From Mesorhizobium sp. M1C.F.Ca.ET.210.01.1.1 (GTDB lineage Bacteria > Pseudomonadota > Alphaproteobacteria > Rhizobiales > Rhizobiaceae): DNA of 64,000 bases. Under the pieces are notes generated by a model. It was not told where the DNA came from, searched no databases, and saw only the letters and a program-made list of their open reading frames with translations. Positions 1 through 7,746 of the stretch are shown in pieces. How positions within the stretch are numbered: position 1 is the stretch's first letter; the number at the start of each line of letters is the position of its first letter. The stretch lies in contig NZ_SRUU01000005.1 of assembly GCF_004791585.1 (NCBI RefSeq), positions 31,236 through 95,235 on the forward strand, written 5' to 3'. A program made the translations under genes and the position numbers.

Positions 1-900
1 CACCAGGCCATTGCCGAGGTCGATGTGGGCGTTGTTGTTGGTGGTGTCGAGGCTCTCGGGCAGGTGGTCGATCTGCTGGTACTGCGTCAGCGTCACCGTG
101 CCGGAGGCGTCGACCGAGATCTTGAAGACGTCGCCATGCGAGGCGGTCTGGCCGATGATGTCGTTGCCGACCTTGACCAACGTGATGGCATCGCCCTGGC
201 TGGTCAGGCCCGAGACCGCGTTGGTGACGTTGAGCGTGTAGTTGCTGATCACCGTCGAGCCGGCGCCGTCGGCGCCATAGCTCGGCGTCACCGCCGCCAG
301 GAAGGCGGCCGCGAAGCTCGCGCTTGCCGTGTCGGAGTTGATGCCGATCGTCTGGGCGTCCTGCGTCACCAGCGTGATGGCGGCGTCCGCGACCGTGCCG
401 ACCGTCAGCGACGGGATGGCGTCGTCGAAGCCGATGTTGCCGCCGAGGTCGGTGCTGACCATCGAGGTCGCCTGGTCGTGGTCGCCGTCGGTCACCGTCG
501 CCGTCGCCGACAGCGTCACCAGGCCGTTGCCGAGGTCGATGTGGGCGTTGTTGTTGGTGGTGTCGAGGCTTTCGGGCAGGTGGTCGATCTGCTGGTACTG
601 CGTCAGCGTCACCGTGCCGGAGGCATCGACGGAGATCTTGAAGACGTCGCCATGCGAGGCGGTCTGGCCGATGATGTCGTTGCCGACCTTGACCAACGTG
701 ATGGCATCGCCCTGGCTGGTCAGGCCCGAGACCGCGTTGGTGACGTTGAGCGTGTAGTTGCTGATCACCGTCGAGCCGGCGCCGTCGGCGCCATAGCTCG
801 GCGTCACCGCCGCCAGGAAGGCGGCCGCGAAGCTCGCGCTTGCCGTGTCGGAGTTGATGCCGATCGTCTGGGCGTCCTGCGTCACCAGCGTGATGGCGCT
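1..900. repeat. 516-bp near-identical tandem duplication within the adhesin gene
   Basis: Bases 1-384 and 517-900 are almost the same; I count about four differences by eye. The period is 516 bp, or 172 codons, so the reading frame is kept. Near identity at DNA level points to recent duplication or gene conversion of one Ig-like repeat. Confidence 0.85.
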
Positions 901-3900
901 GTCGTTGACCGTGCCGACTGAAGCCGTCGGCGCATCGTCGTTGAAGGTGATGGTCAGCGTGCCCGGTGCCGTCGAGCCGTCCGCATCGGTGATCACATAG
1001 CCAAGATTGACCGTCGCGTTGTTCTCGTCGTTCGGGCCCTGTGCCTGCAGCACGTTGTCGAGCAGCGTGACGGTATAGGCGCCGGTCGCCGGATCCGTCA
1101 CATGGACGGTGAACAGGGCGGTGCCGATGCGGTCTCCGCTGGTGGTGGTCGCCGTCAGCGTGTTGGTGCCGGCATCCCAGCTATAGGCCACATTCTCCTG
1201 GCCAACCGTGCCGGAGGTGCCGTTAAGGGTAGCAAAGGAGAAGCCGTTGGCGCCCGCGCCGTCACCGCCGAGGCTGCCGCCGAGCGTGCCCGAGAAACTC
1301 GCCTCGCTGCTGGCCGGACCGTCCGCGTCGCCGACATTCGCGTTGATGTCGCCCGTCGTGCTTGCCGGATTGCCGCCGGCAAGCCCGTCGTCGTCGACCG
1401 TGGCCGTGGCCGTGCCGCTCGTCGGTGTATTGGCGTCCGTCACCGCAAATGTGATGCCGGCGGTTGCCGTGTCGCCGTCCCCGTCGGTCACCGTATAGGT
1501 CGCCGAAGCGGCGCCCGTGCCGTTGACCGGACTATCGGCGGTGAACGAATAGCTGCCGTCAGCCTTGACCTTGATGAGGCCGTCGCCGATGTCGATCGAC
1601 TGCGAGTAGCCGTCCTGGCCGAAGACCAGCAGCGTGCCGTCGATATGCGTAACCGTGGCGCCGTCGGCGCCGGCGACGAAGTCCAGCGTGCCGGTGATCG
1701 TCCCGCCTTCGGCGACGTTCTGCGACGCTTCAGCGCTTGCAGTGGGAGCATCGTCGTTGAAGGTGATGGTCAGCGTGCCCGGTGCGGTCGAGCCGTCGGC
1801 GTCGGTGATGACGTAGCCCAGATCGACAGTGGCGTTGTTCTCGTCGTTCGGGCCCTGTGCCTGCAGCACGTTGTCGAGCAGCGTCACCGTGTAGGCGCCG
1901 GTCGCCGGATCCGTCACATGGACCGTGAACAGTGCGCCGCGCGGGCCGGTCGCCGTCAACGTGTCTGTGCCGGCATCCCAGCTAAAGGTCACGCTCTCCT
2001 GGCCGACCGTGCCGGCCGTGCCGTTAAGGGCCGCGAAGGAGAAGCCGTTGGCGCCCGCGCCGTCGCCGCCGACGCTGCCGCCGAGCGTGCCCGAGAACGT
2101 CGCTTCGTTGTTGTCGCCATCGGTATTTGGCACAGCGATGTCGCCCGTCGTGCTTGCGACGTTGCCGCCGGCAAGCCCGTCATCGTCGACCGAGGCCGCG
2201 GCCGTGCCGGCGGTCGGGTGGTTCGCGTCCGTCACGACGAAGCTCAAGCCGGCCGTTGACGTGTCGCCATCGCCGTCGGTCACGGTGTAGGTGGCGGACG
2301 CGGCACCCGTGCCGATCACCGGATTGTCGGCGGTGAAGGAGTAGCTGCCGTCCGCCTTCACCTTGATGAAGCCGTCGCCGATGTCGATCGACTGCGAGTA
2401 GCCATCCTGGCCGAAGACCAGCAGCGTGCCGTCGATATGCGTAACCGTGGCGCCGTCGGCGCCGGTAACGAAGTCCAGCGTGCCGGTGATCGTCGCGCCT
2501 TCGGCGACGTTCTGCGGCGCCTCGGTCGAAGCCGTCGGCACGTCGTCGACGATGTTGACGGAGAGCGTGCTGCTGGCGCTCTGGCCGTCCAGGTCGGTCA
2601 ACGTGACGTCGAAATTCTCGAACAGGCTGTTGGTGCCCTGAATGGCGGAATGCGCTTCGTTGTCGACGAGCGTGTAGGTGTAGGTCACCTCACCGGTGGC
2701 GGCATTGTAGGCCGTCACCTCCAGCGTGTTGCCGAGCGGCGTGGTGATGGAACCGGCGGTGAACACGCCATTGGTGATGAAGTCGTGTCCGCCGATGTTC
2801 AGCGAAGCGATGCCGTCGGGCGAGTGGATGGTGAAGGTGCCGCCCTGGGTGGTGCTTTCCTTCGACGCGTCGGAGCCGGCCGACTCGCCGGATCCGCGGC
2901 TGGCCAACAGGTCGTCTTCGTTGACTATGACGTCGCCGCCGTTGGCCTCCGGCGTGAGGTCGGTGATCTCGGGCGTCGAGTTGCCGATCGAGATCGTCAG
3001 CGTGGTGTGCGAGGTGTCGCCGTCGCCGTCCTTGATCGTATAGGTGAAGACGTCGTTGACGCCGCCGGGCGTGTTGGCATCGCGCACATAGGTGTAGCTG
3101 CCGTCGGCGTGGAGCGTCAGCTTGCCGTAGGCACCCTGGATCGCTGTGTTCAGCGTGCTTGCGTCGTCCAGATCGGCATTCGTCGTGCCCTTGGCGACGC
3201 CAACCACCGTCGCGCCGTCGGCGCCCTGGATGTCGGCAACGCCGTCCGTCGTGTTGGCATCGGCCGCATCGGTGCCGCCAACCAGCACATTGCCGGTCGC
3301 CGGGCCGATCTGGCCGGCCGCGACGCTGTCGGTGTCGGCGATCGCCGTCGGCACGTCGTCGATGATGGCGACGGCAAAAGTGGTGCTGGCGGTGTCACCG
3401 TCGGTATCCGTGACGGTGATGCTGAAATTGTCCGGAACCGTATCGTTCGGATCGTATCCGTTCGTATGTTCGGGATGGGTGACCGACTCGGTCACCGTAT
3501 AATTGTATTCGATGGCGCCCGTGATCGGGTTGAAGGAGACGATGGTCAGGTAGCCGAACTGGCCCTGGATCTGTTGGCCGGTGCCGGTGACGGTGACGCC
3601 GTTGATGACGATCGATCCGATGCCGTCCGGTGCGTCGATGCTGATCGTTCCTATGCTTGACGTTTCCGCGTTGCTCGGCGCGTCGCTGCCCGGCGATTGC
3701 TGCGGCCCGCCGTTCAAGCCTGTCTCGCTCGCCGCTTCATCCGGGCTGAGCAACGACACGGCCACAACTGAAACGCCCTTGTCGGGGGCCACGGAGGGGA
3801 ACAGCTCGCGATGTTCCGGCTGTCCGAACGCCAGGGCCGTCGGCGGCAGCAGCGCCGTCAGGCCGAAGCCGTCGCCGATTCCGCCAGGAGGAACGGAGAA

Positions 3901-4467
3901 GTTTCCGCCGGCGCTGCCTGGCGAACCGTTTCCGCCGGCCGAGATCGAGCCGTCGGCGCCGAAGGCGACATCGACATGGCTGGACTCAAGGGCAGCGATC
4001 AGGGCAACGCGCGGAACCTCGACATCGCCGATGATGAAGGTAGGCACGTTCAGCGCGCCGTCCTTGATGACGATCTCGGATCCGTCGGGCTGCACCAGCA
4101 CGAGGTTGTGGCCGTCGACCTTGATGTTGTCGATCGAGGTATTGGCCGGAAGCTTGACGACATTGCCGGCCTCGGCGGTGTATTCATGCGCAACGTTCGA
4201 AGCTGTCGCGTTCGCGGCCGGTGCGTTCCCGGCAGGAGCGTTGGCGTCTGCGGCCGGCTTGTCTGCCCCTTGCGCATTCTGGGCGTTGCCTTCGCCCTTT
4301 GCCGGCGCCCCGCTGCCGACATCGACCGGTACTGGTTCGCCGCTCTGCGCCGCCTGGCCGCCAGTGGCCTGCGCGACTTGAACACCCGTCGAGACAGGAT
4401 GTTCGCCAACGGTCGTGTGCTCGTTCCAGGAATTTGAAACGGCGTCGAATTCGATACTGGTCGTCAT
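1..4467 (-). CDS. Large repeat-containing type I secretion adhesin (LapA/BapA-like), N-terminal part
   Basis: Read from ATG at 4467, the frame stays open for 1489 codons to the window edge, so the C-terminal part is missing. A GGGGG-containing ribosome site lies about 8 bases upstream. Residues 1-95 are a low-complexity Ala/Asn/Gly-rich leader. Residues 100-160 form a compact domain (VVKLPANTSIDNIKVDGHN onward, then FIIGDVEVPR) resembling the prefix of alphaproteobacterial BapA-type adhesins, followed by a Gly/Ser linker. The rest is a series of Ig-like/VCBS-type repeats with DDVPTA, TVTDGDGDT and LTISIGN-like signatures, matching DUF5801/T1SS-143 repeat proteins. The C-terminal RTX and secretion signal would lie outside the window. 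The T1SS operon at 6440-11367 and the LapG-like protease at 4792 support surface display and regulated release. The exact ligand cannot be inferred. Confidence 0.85.
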   Translation of the reverse strand, partial: MTTSIEFDAVSNSWNEHTTVGEHPVSTGVQVAQATGGQAAQSGEPVPVDVGSGAPAKGEGNAQNAQGADKPAADANAPAGNAPAANATASNVAHEYTAEAGNVVKLPANTSIDNIKVDGHNLVLVQPDGSEIVIKDGALNVPTFIIGDVEVPRVALIAALESSHVDVAFGADGSISAGGNGSPGSAGGNFSVPPGGIGDGFGLTALLPPTALAFGQPEHRELFPSVAPDKGVSVVAVSLLSPDEAASETGLNGGPQQSPGSDAPSNAETSSIGTISIDAPDGIGSIVINGVTVTGTGQQIQGQFGYLTIVSFNPITGAIEYNYTVTESVTHPEHTNGYDPNDTVPDNFSITVTDTDGDTASTTFAVAIIDDVPTAIADTDSVAAGQIGPATGNVLVGGTDAADANTTDGVADIQGADGATVVGVAKGTTNADLDDASTLNTAIQGAYGKLTLHADGSYTYVRDANTPGGVNDVFTYTIKDGDGDTSHTTLTISIGNSTPEITDLTPEANGGDVIVNEDDLLASRGSGESAGSDASKESTTQGGTFTIHSPDGIASLNIGGHDFITNGVFTAGSITTPLGNTLEVTAYNAATGEVTYTYTLVDNEAHSAIQGTNSLFENFDVTLTDLDGQSASSTLSVNIVDDVPTASTEAPQNVAEGATITGTLDFVTGADGATVTHIDGTLLVFGQDGYSQSIDIGDGFIKVKADGSYSFTADNPVIGTGAASATYTVTDGDGDTSTAGLSFVVTDANHPTAGTAAASVDDDGLAGGNVASTTGDIAVPNTDGDNNEATFSGTLGGSVGGDGAGANGFSFAALNGTAGTVGQESVTFSWDAGTDTLTATGPRGALFTVHVTDPATGAYTVTLLDNVLQAQGPNDENNATVDLGYVITDADGSTAPGTLTITFNDDAPTASAEASQNVAEGGTITGTLDFVAGADGATVTHIDGTLLVFGQDGYSQSIDIGDGLIKVKADGSYSFTADSPVNGTGAASATYTVTDGDGDTATAGITFAVTDANTPTSGTATATVDDDGLAGGNPASTTGDINANVGDADGPASSEASFSGTLGGSLGGDGAGANGFSFATLNGTSGTVGQENVAYSWDAGTNTLTATTTSGDRIGTALFTVHVTDPATGAYTVTLLDNVLQAQGPNDENNATVNLGYVITDADGSTAPGTLTITFNDDAPTASVGTVNDSAITLVTQDAQTIGINSDTASASFAAAFLAAVTPSYGADGAGSTVISNYTLNVTNAVSGLTSQGDAITLVKVGNDIIGQTASHGDVFKISVDASGTVTLTQYQQIDHLPESLDTTNNNAHIDLGNGLVTLSATATVTDGDHDQATSMVSTDLGGNIGFDDAIPSLTVGTVADAAITLVTQDAQTIGINSDTASASFAAAFLAAVTPSYGADGAGSTVISNYTLNVTNAVSGLTSQGDAITLVKVGNDIIGQTASHGDVFKISVDASGTVTLTQYQQIDHLPESLDTTNNNAHIDLGNGLV
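932..2530. repeat. 816-bp in-frame tandem duplication within the adhesin gene
   Basis: The block beginning at 932 (GCATCGTCGTTGAAGG) recurs at 1748, an 816-bp (272-codon) period. Long stretches are identical but the copies are more diverged than the 516-bp pair. Each unit codes for two linked Ig-like modules. Confidence 0.75.
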
Positions 4468-4544
4468 AGCTCAAGCCCCCTTCGGCATTTCTCGGAAAGA
4501 GACATGTGAGCCTCGAACTTTGCAACACACCGTCAATCTATTTC

Positions 4545-4614
4545 ATATACTCGGATATGTAGAGATTCGCATTTTTTACACTTGGTAAATCGCCGTGATA
4601 TACTCAGTTATGTA
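4545..4614. promoter_or_regulatory. Pair of 17-bp repeats, candidate operators in the divergent adhesin/protease promoter region
   Basis: ATATACTCGGATATGTA (4545-4561) and ATATACTCAGTTATGTA (4598-4614) match at 15 of 17 positions. Their starts are 53 bp apart, close to five helical turns. The first copy is also part of an imperfect dyad, CATAT-N6-ATATG. They lie in a 324-bp AT-rich gap between the adhesin and protease starts. No regulator is identified; operator function is inferred. Confidence 0.4.
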
Positions 4615-4687
4615 TTATCGCGGGCGTCGCCGGATCGGTCGGGAAATACGTCGTCGGTTCGGCAGGCGGAAGTATAAATTTGAATAA

Positions 4688-4757
4688 AATTTGAGACAAA
4701 GAAGAATAGATTGATTCGCGAAAATTTACCCACCTTCCTTTCCGATAATTTGAGACA
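4688..4757. repeat. 11-bp direct repeat AATTTGAGACA upstream of the protease gene
   Basis: AATTTGAGACA occurs at 4688-4698 and again at 4747-4757, 59 bp apart, directly upstream of the protease start at 4792. Each contains a TTGAGA resembling a -35 element, but I see no convincing -10 at the right distance. The role is unknown. Confidence 0.3.
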
Positions 4758-4791
4758 GGATTGGTAGCGTCCACAGTCAAAGGTGGGCGTC

Positions 4792-5796
4792 ATGAAAAAA
4801 CAAAAAGCTGTCTTGGCGGCATCGGGGGTCAAGGTTCTGCTGCTGGCAATCGGCCTCGCCGGACTGCCGGATGCGTCGTCCGCCGGCGCGATTTCCGTCG
4901 GAGATCCAGCCTCTCAGACGGTGCCTGAGCCGGCCAATCTCGGCGGTATTCCGCTGGCCAGATTGCAGCCTTGGCAGCCCGTAGCCGCCTACCGGATATC
5001 CGGGGTCGTCGGCGCCTATGGCCCCGCCGACGACCGCCCGATGGCAGGTTCTTCGGGTGCCGGCATCGATCCGATCCAGGTTGACCCGATCCAGGTTGAC
5101 CCGATCCAGGTTGACCCGATCCAGACTGGGGCGATCATCCCTGGCGTATTCGGATCGGCCGCCCTCTCCATGCACAACTTCCCGGTCGCCGCGCGCTGGG
5201 CGCCTGTCTACAGGGCAATCCTCGACTGCACGCCCGGCAGCGCCTGCGATCGTCAGAACGCGGCGTTTGCCGGGATCATCGACATTGCCAGCAACAAGGG
5301 TTTTCGCGACAAGCTGGCCTTCGTCAACGCCAGCATCAACCGTCTGATCGCCTATCGCAAGGACAGCGTCGTCTACGGCACGCTCGACTATTGGGCCAAA
5401 CCCTCCGAGATCCTCGAACATCGCGCCGGCGACTGCGAGGATTTCGCCATACTGAAGATGGCGGCGCTGCTGCGCGCCGGTATCCCGGCGCAGAGCATGT
5501 CGCTCGTTGTGCTGCAGGATCGCCGCCGGAAGTTCTTCCACGCCGTCCTCTCCGTGAGCACGGCAAGCGGCGCTTTCATCCTCGACAGCCTCAGCAACAA
5601 TGTGGCGATGGACAGCGATCTTCCCGACTATGTCCCGCTCTATTCCTTCAGCGCCGATCGCGCCTGGATCCACGGATCGAAGTCCGGCTCGCGGCTCGCG
5701 GACATCGCCGGCGGCTTCGCGACCGTGGCGCCCGGCGAGGGCTCTTCGCTTGATGCGGCCGTGGCGTCCGCGAATGCCGGTTCCGGTCTGAAGTAG
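4792..5796 (+). CDS. Transglutaminase-like periplasmic cysteine peptidase, LapG-like (BTLCP family)
   Basis: 334 aa from ATG 4792, chosen because AAGGTGG lies about 6 bases upstream; a GTG at 4783 is an alternative. The N-terminus MKKQKAVLAASGVKVLLLAI is a signal peptide. The peptidase domain is in the C-terminal half with a Cys-His-Asp triad: Cys215 in AGDCEDFA, His250 in FFHAVL, Asp265 in ILDSLSNN. The spacing is like that of LapG, the Ca-dependent protease that cuts the N-terminal retention module of LapA adhesins. Before the domain is a DPIQV pentapeptide repeat. It diverges from the adhesin gene and faces the T1SS operon, supporting a role in adhesin release. No LapD-like c-di-GMP receptor is seen in the window. 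Confidence 0.82.
   Translation: MKKQKAVLAASGVKVLLLAIGLAGLPDASSAGAISVGDPASQTVPEPANLGGIPLARLQPWQPVAAYRISGVVGAYGPADDRPMAGSSGAGIDPIQVDPIQVDPIQVDPIQTGAIIPGVFGSAALSMHNFPVAARWAPVYRAILDCTPGSACDRQNAAFAGIIDIASNKGFRDKLAFVNASINRLIAYRKDSVVYGTLDYWAKPSEILEHRAGDCEDFAILKMAALLRAGIPAQSMSLVVLQDRRRKFFHAVLSVSTASGAFILDSLSNNVAMDSDLPDYVPLYSFSADRAWIHGSKSGSRLADIAGGFATVAPGEGSSLDAAVASANAGSGLK
5071..5125 (+). repeat. 15-bp tandem repeat coding for DPIQV units
   Basis: The unit CCGATCCAGGTTGAC is repeated exactly at 5071, 5086 and 5101, with a partial fourth copy. It encodes DPIQV four times between the signal peptide and the peptidase domain. Exact repetition suggests copy-number slippage; the unit keeps frame. Confidence 0.9.
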
Positions 5797-5808
5797 GCGG
5801 CTTGCCAG

Positions 5809-6450
5809 CTACCCGTTGAAGACGAACGCCATCAAAAGCTCCGACTCGGTGACCGGCGCGCGCACGGCGCTGAGCTGGCCCCGGTAGCGGCGTTCGCCAG
5901 CGCCGATGACGAACCCGGTGGTGATGGGCGTGTCGCTATTGGCGTCGAGCCGGGCAAAAATGTCGGTGACGTTGAGGTCCAGCGCCAGCTTGAGGTCCTG
6001 CCGGCCGTCCTCGCCCGGTGCGTTCGGCAGTTGCCGCCTGACCAGCTGCTGGAAGGACGTGTTGAAGGTCAGGATCTTCTTCGCCGACGACAGCGCGAAG
6101 GCGGGCGAGGGGCAGGCGATCAGGATTGCGTTGATCGTCCGGATCGAGGCGAGCTTGCGCAGCTCCATGCTTTCCTCGGCGAGGCCGCGCATGCACGCGA
6201 CCCGAATCGCCGAGGTGAGATTGCCCTGGTCGGGATGATTTTCGGCGATCTCCTCGACCAGCATGCCGATCGTGCATTTGCGGCTTTCGGCCATGTGCTT
6301 CAGCGATGCCCAGAAGGCGCGCTCCAGCCGGATGCCGCGGCGCACGCCGCCACGCGCCACGACGCGGAACTCCGGGCCGAAATCCTCGGCCGCGAGCGAC
6401 GGCAGCAGCCGGTCGCGCGGGGTCGCGGGGCGTGCGGCGCTATCGCTCAC
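5809..6450 (-). CDS. Ribbon-helix-helix protein with a PAS-like C-terminal region
   Basis: 213 aa. Residues about 30-85 (RGGVRRGIRLERAFWASLKH onward, then CTIGMLVEEI and LTSAIRVACM) match the RHH_4 Arc-type family, a DNA-binding fold. The remainder, about 90-213, looks like a PAS-type sensor: it has the start AILIACPSPAFALSSAKKIL and an ending with RRYRGQLSAV. The ATG overlaps the end of the HlyD-family gene by 11 bases, so it is the last gene of the T1SS operon and likely translationally coupled. It converges on the protease gene with only 12 bases between stops. A regulatory role in the adhesin locus is inference; the PAS assignment is weaker than the RHH one. Confidence 0.65.
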   Translation of the reverse strand: MSDSAARPATPRDRLLPSLAAEDFGPEFRVVARGGVRRGIRLERAFWASLKHMAESRKCTIGMLVEEIAENHPDQGNLTSAIRVACMRGLAEESMELRKLASIRTINAILIACPSPAFALSSAKKILTFNTSFQQLVRRQLPNAPGEDGRQDLKLALDLNVTDIFARLDANSDTPITTGFVIGAGERRYRGQLSAVRAPVTESELLMAFVFNG

Positions 6451-7729
6451 TCATCGCCTCCTGACGCGCTTTGTTGATGGGCTTCAAAAGGTAGCTGAGG
6501 ATCGTCTTGCGCCCGGTCTTGATATCGACGGAGCAGATCATGCCGGGGATGATCGAGTAGCTCTTGCCGTTCCTTTGCAGCGTGGATTTCTCGGTCGCGA
6601 CGCGCACCTGGTAATAGGGCTCGCCCGTCTTCTGGTCGACCAGGCTGTCAGCGGTGATGTTCGAGACCTTGCCCTCGATGCCGCCGAAGATCGAGAAATC
6701 ATAGGCCGTGACCTTGATCAGCGCGTCCTGCTCAGGCTGGATGAAGGCGACGTCGCGCGGCGAGACCCGCGCCTCGACCAGCAGCGTTTCCGAGGTCGGC
6801 ACGATGCCGGCAACGACGGCGCCCGGCTGCACGAAGGCGCCGAGCGTATTGACATCGAGCGTGTTGACGATGCCGTCGACGGGCGAGCGGATGTCGGTGC
6901 GCGCCACCTTGTCGGTGGCGCCGCGGATGGTTTCGTCCACCACCGAGAGGTCCGCCAGCGCCTGCGTCAAGTCGCTCAATGCTTCCTGCTGCAATTGCAG
7001 GCCGAGCTCGTCGACTTGAAGCTGCGCCTCGGTGATGGCCGCCTTGCTCTTCTTGATGGTCTCTCCGGCAAGGTTGAGCTGCCCGCGGAGATCGGTCTGC
7101 TCGCGTTCGACGCGAATCTGCTCGGTCCTGGCCATCAGGCCCTTCTTGACCATCGATTCGACCAGCGCCGTTTCCTGGTCGCTGACGGCGAGGCTCTTGG
7201 ACAGGCGGTCGGAATTGGCGGTGGCCTCGTCCAGCTCCTTCTCGCGCTGATCGAGACGCGACTTCAGCACCGACAGCTTCACTTGGAAGTTGTCGCGGCG
7301 GGCAACGAGCAGCTTCTGCTCGTTGTCGCAGATTTCCGGGGCCGCCTTCTGGATGTCGGACGGACAGGGGAAGGCGCCCTCGAGGTTGCCGCCCTGCTCG
7401 TATTTAAGCCTGGCGATGCGCGCCTGCAGGGCGCGGGCCTTGGCCTGCTCCTCGCCTAGGCTCGAAGTGTTGCCCGTGTTGTCGAGGCGGATGATCAGGT
7501 CGTTCTTCCTGACGGTCTGGCCGATCTTGACCGCGATTTCCTGCACGACGCCGGCTTCGCTCGCCTGGATGATCTGCGTCTTGGAGGCGGGAATGACCTT
7601 GCCGTCGCCGCGCGCAATCTCATCGACCTCGGCAAAGGATGCCCAGGCGGTGAAGGCCACGAACAGTGCCCCTATGATGTAGACGGACGCCGATGCGAAA
7701 AGCGGCGGCCGATCTTCCCTTGCAAACAT
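6440..7729 (-). CDS. HlyD-family periplasmic adaptor of a type I secretion system
   Basis: 429 aa, usual length for HlyD/LapC proteins. It has a short cytoplasmic N-terminus, one membrane helix (about residues 13-32, VYIIGALFVAFTAWASFAEV), a lipoyl/barrel-sandwich half (GDGKVIPASKTQIIQASEAG), a long alpha-helical coiled coil with Glu/Leu-rich repeats (about 90-280), and a C-terminal beta-barrel ending TGRKTILSYLLKPINKARQE. It should bridge the inner-membrane ABC exporter and the TolC channel. It starts 17 bases after the ABC transporter stop, within a tolC-ABC-hlyD-RHH operon. Confidence 0.93.
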   Translation of the reverse strand: MFAREDRPPLFASASVYIIGALFVAFTAWASFAEVDEIARGDGKVIPASKTQIIQASEAGVVQEIAVKIGQTVRKNDLIIRLDNTGNTSSLGEEQAKARALQARIARLKYEQGGNLEGAFPCPSDIQKAAPEICDNEQKLLVARRDNFQVKLSVLKSRLDQREKELDEATANSDRLSKSLAVSDQETALVESMVKKGLMARTEQIRVEREQTDLRGQLNLAGETIKKSKAAITEAQLQVDELGLQLQQEALSDLTQALADLSVVDETIRGATDKVARTDIRSPVDGIVNTLDVNTLGAFVQPGAVVAGIVPTSETLLVEARVSPRDVAFIQPEQDALIKVTAYDFSIFGGIEGKVSNITADSLVDQKTGEPYYQVRVATEKSTLQRNGKSYSIIPGMICSVDIKTGRKTILSYLLKPINKARQEAMSER

Positions 7730-7746
7730 TCCCCAACGTACCCCGG

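Noticed and set aside
1..900. CRISPR array suspected because of the repeats at 1-900
   Set aside because: Repeats are hundreds of bases long, in frame and coding; there are no short repeat-spacer units or cas genes in the window.
25..3660. Long plus-strand open frames across 25-921, 1102-2259 and 2437-3660
   Set aside because: They are antisense to the adhesin, rich in Arg/Gly/Val with no domain sense, and arise from its repetitive GC-rich codons.
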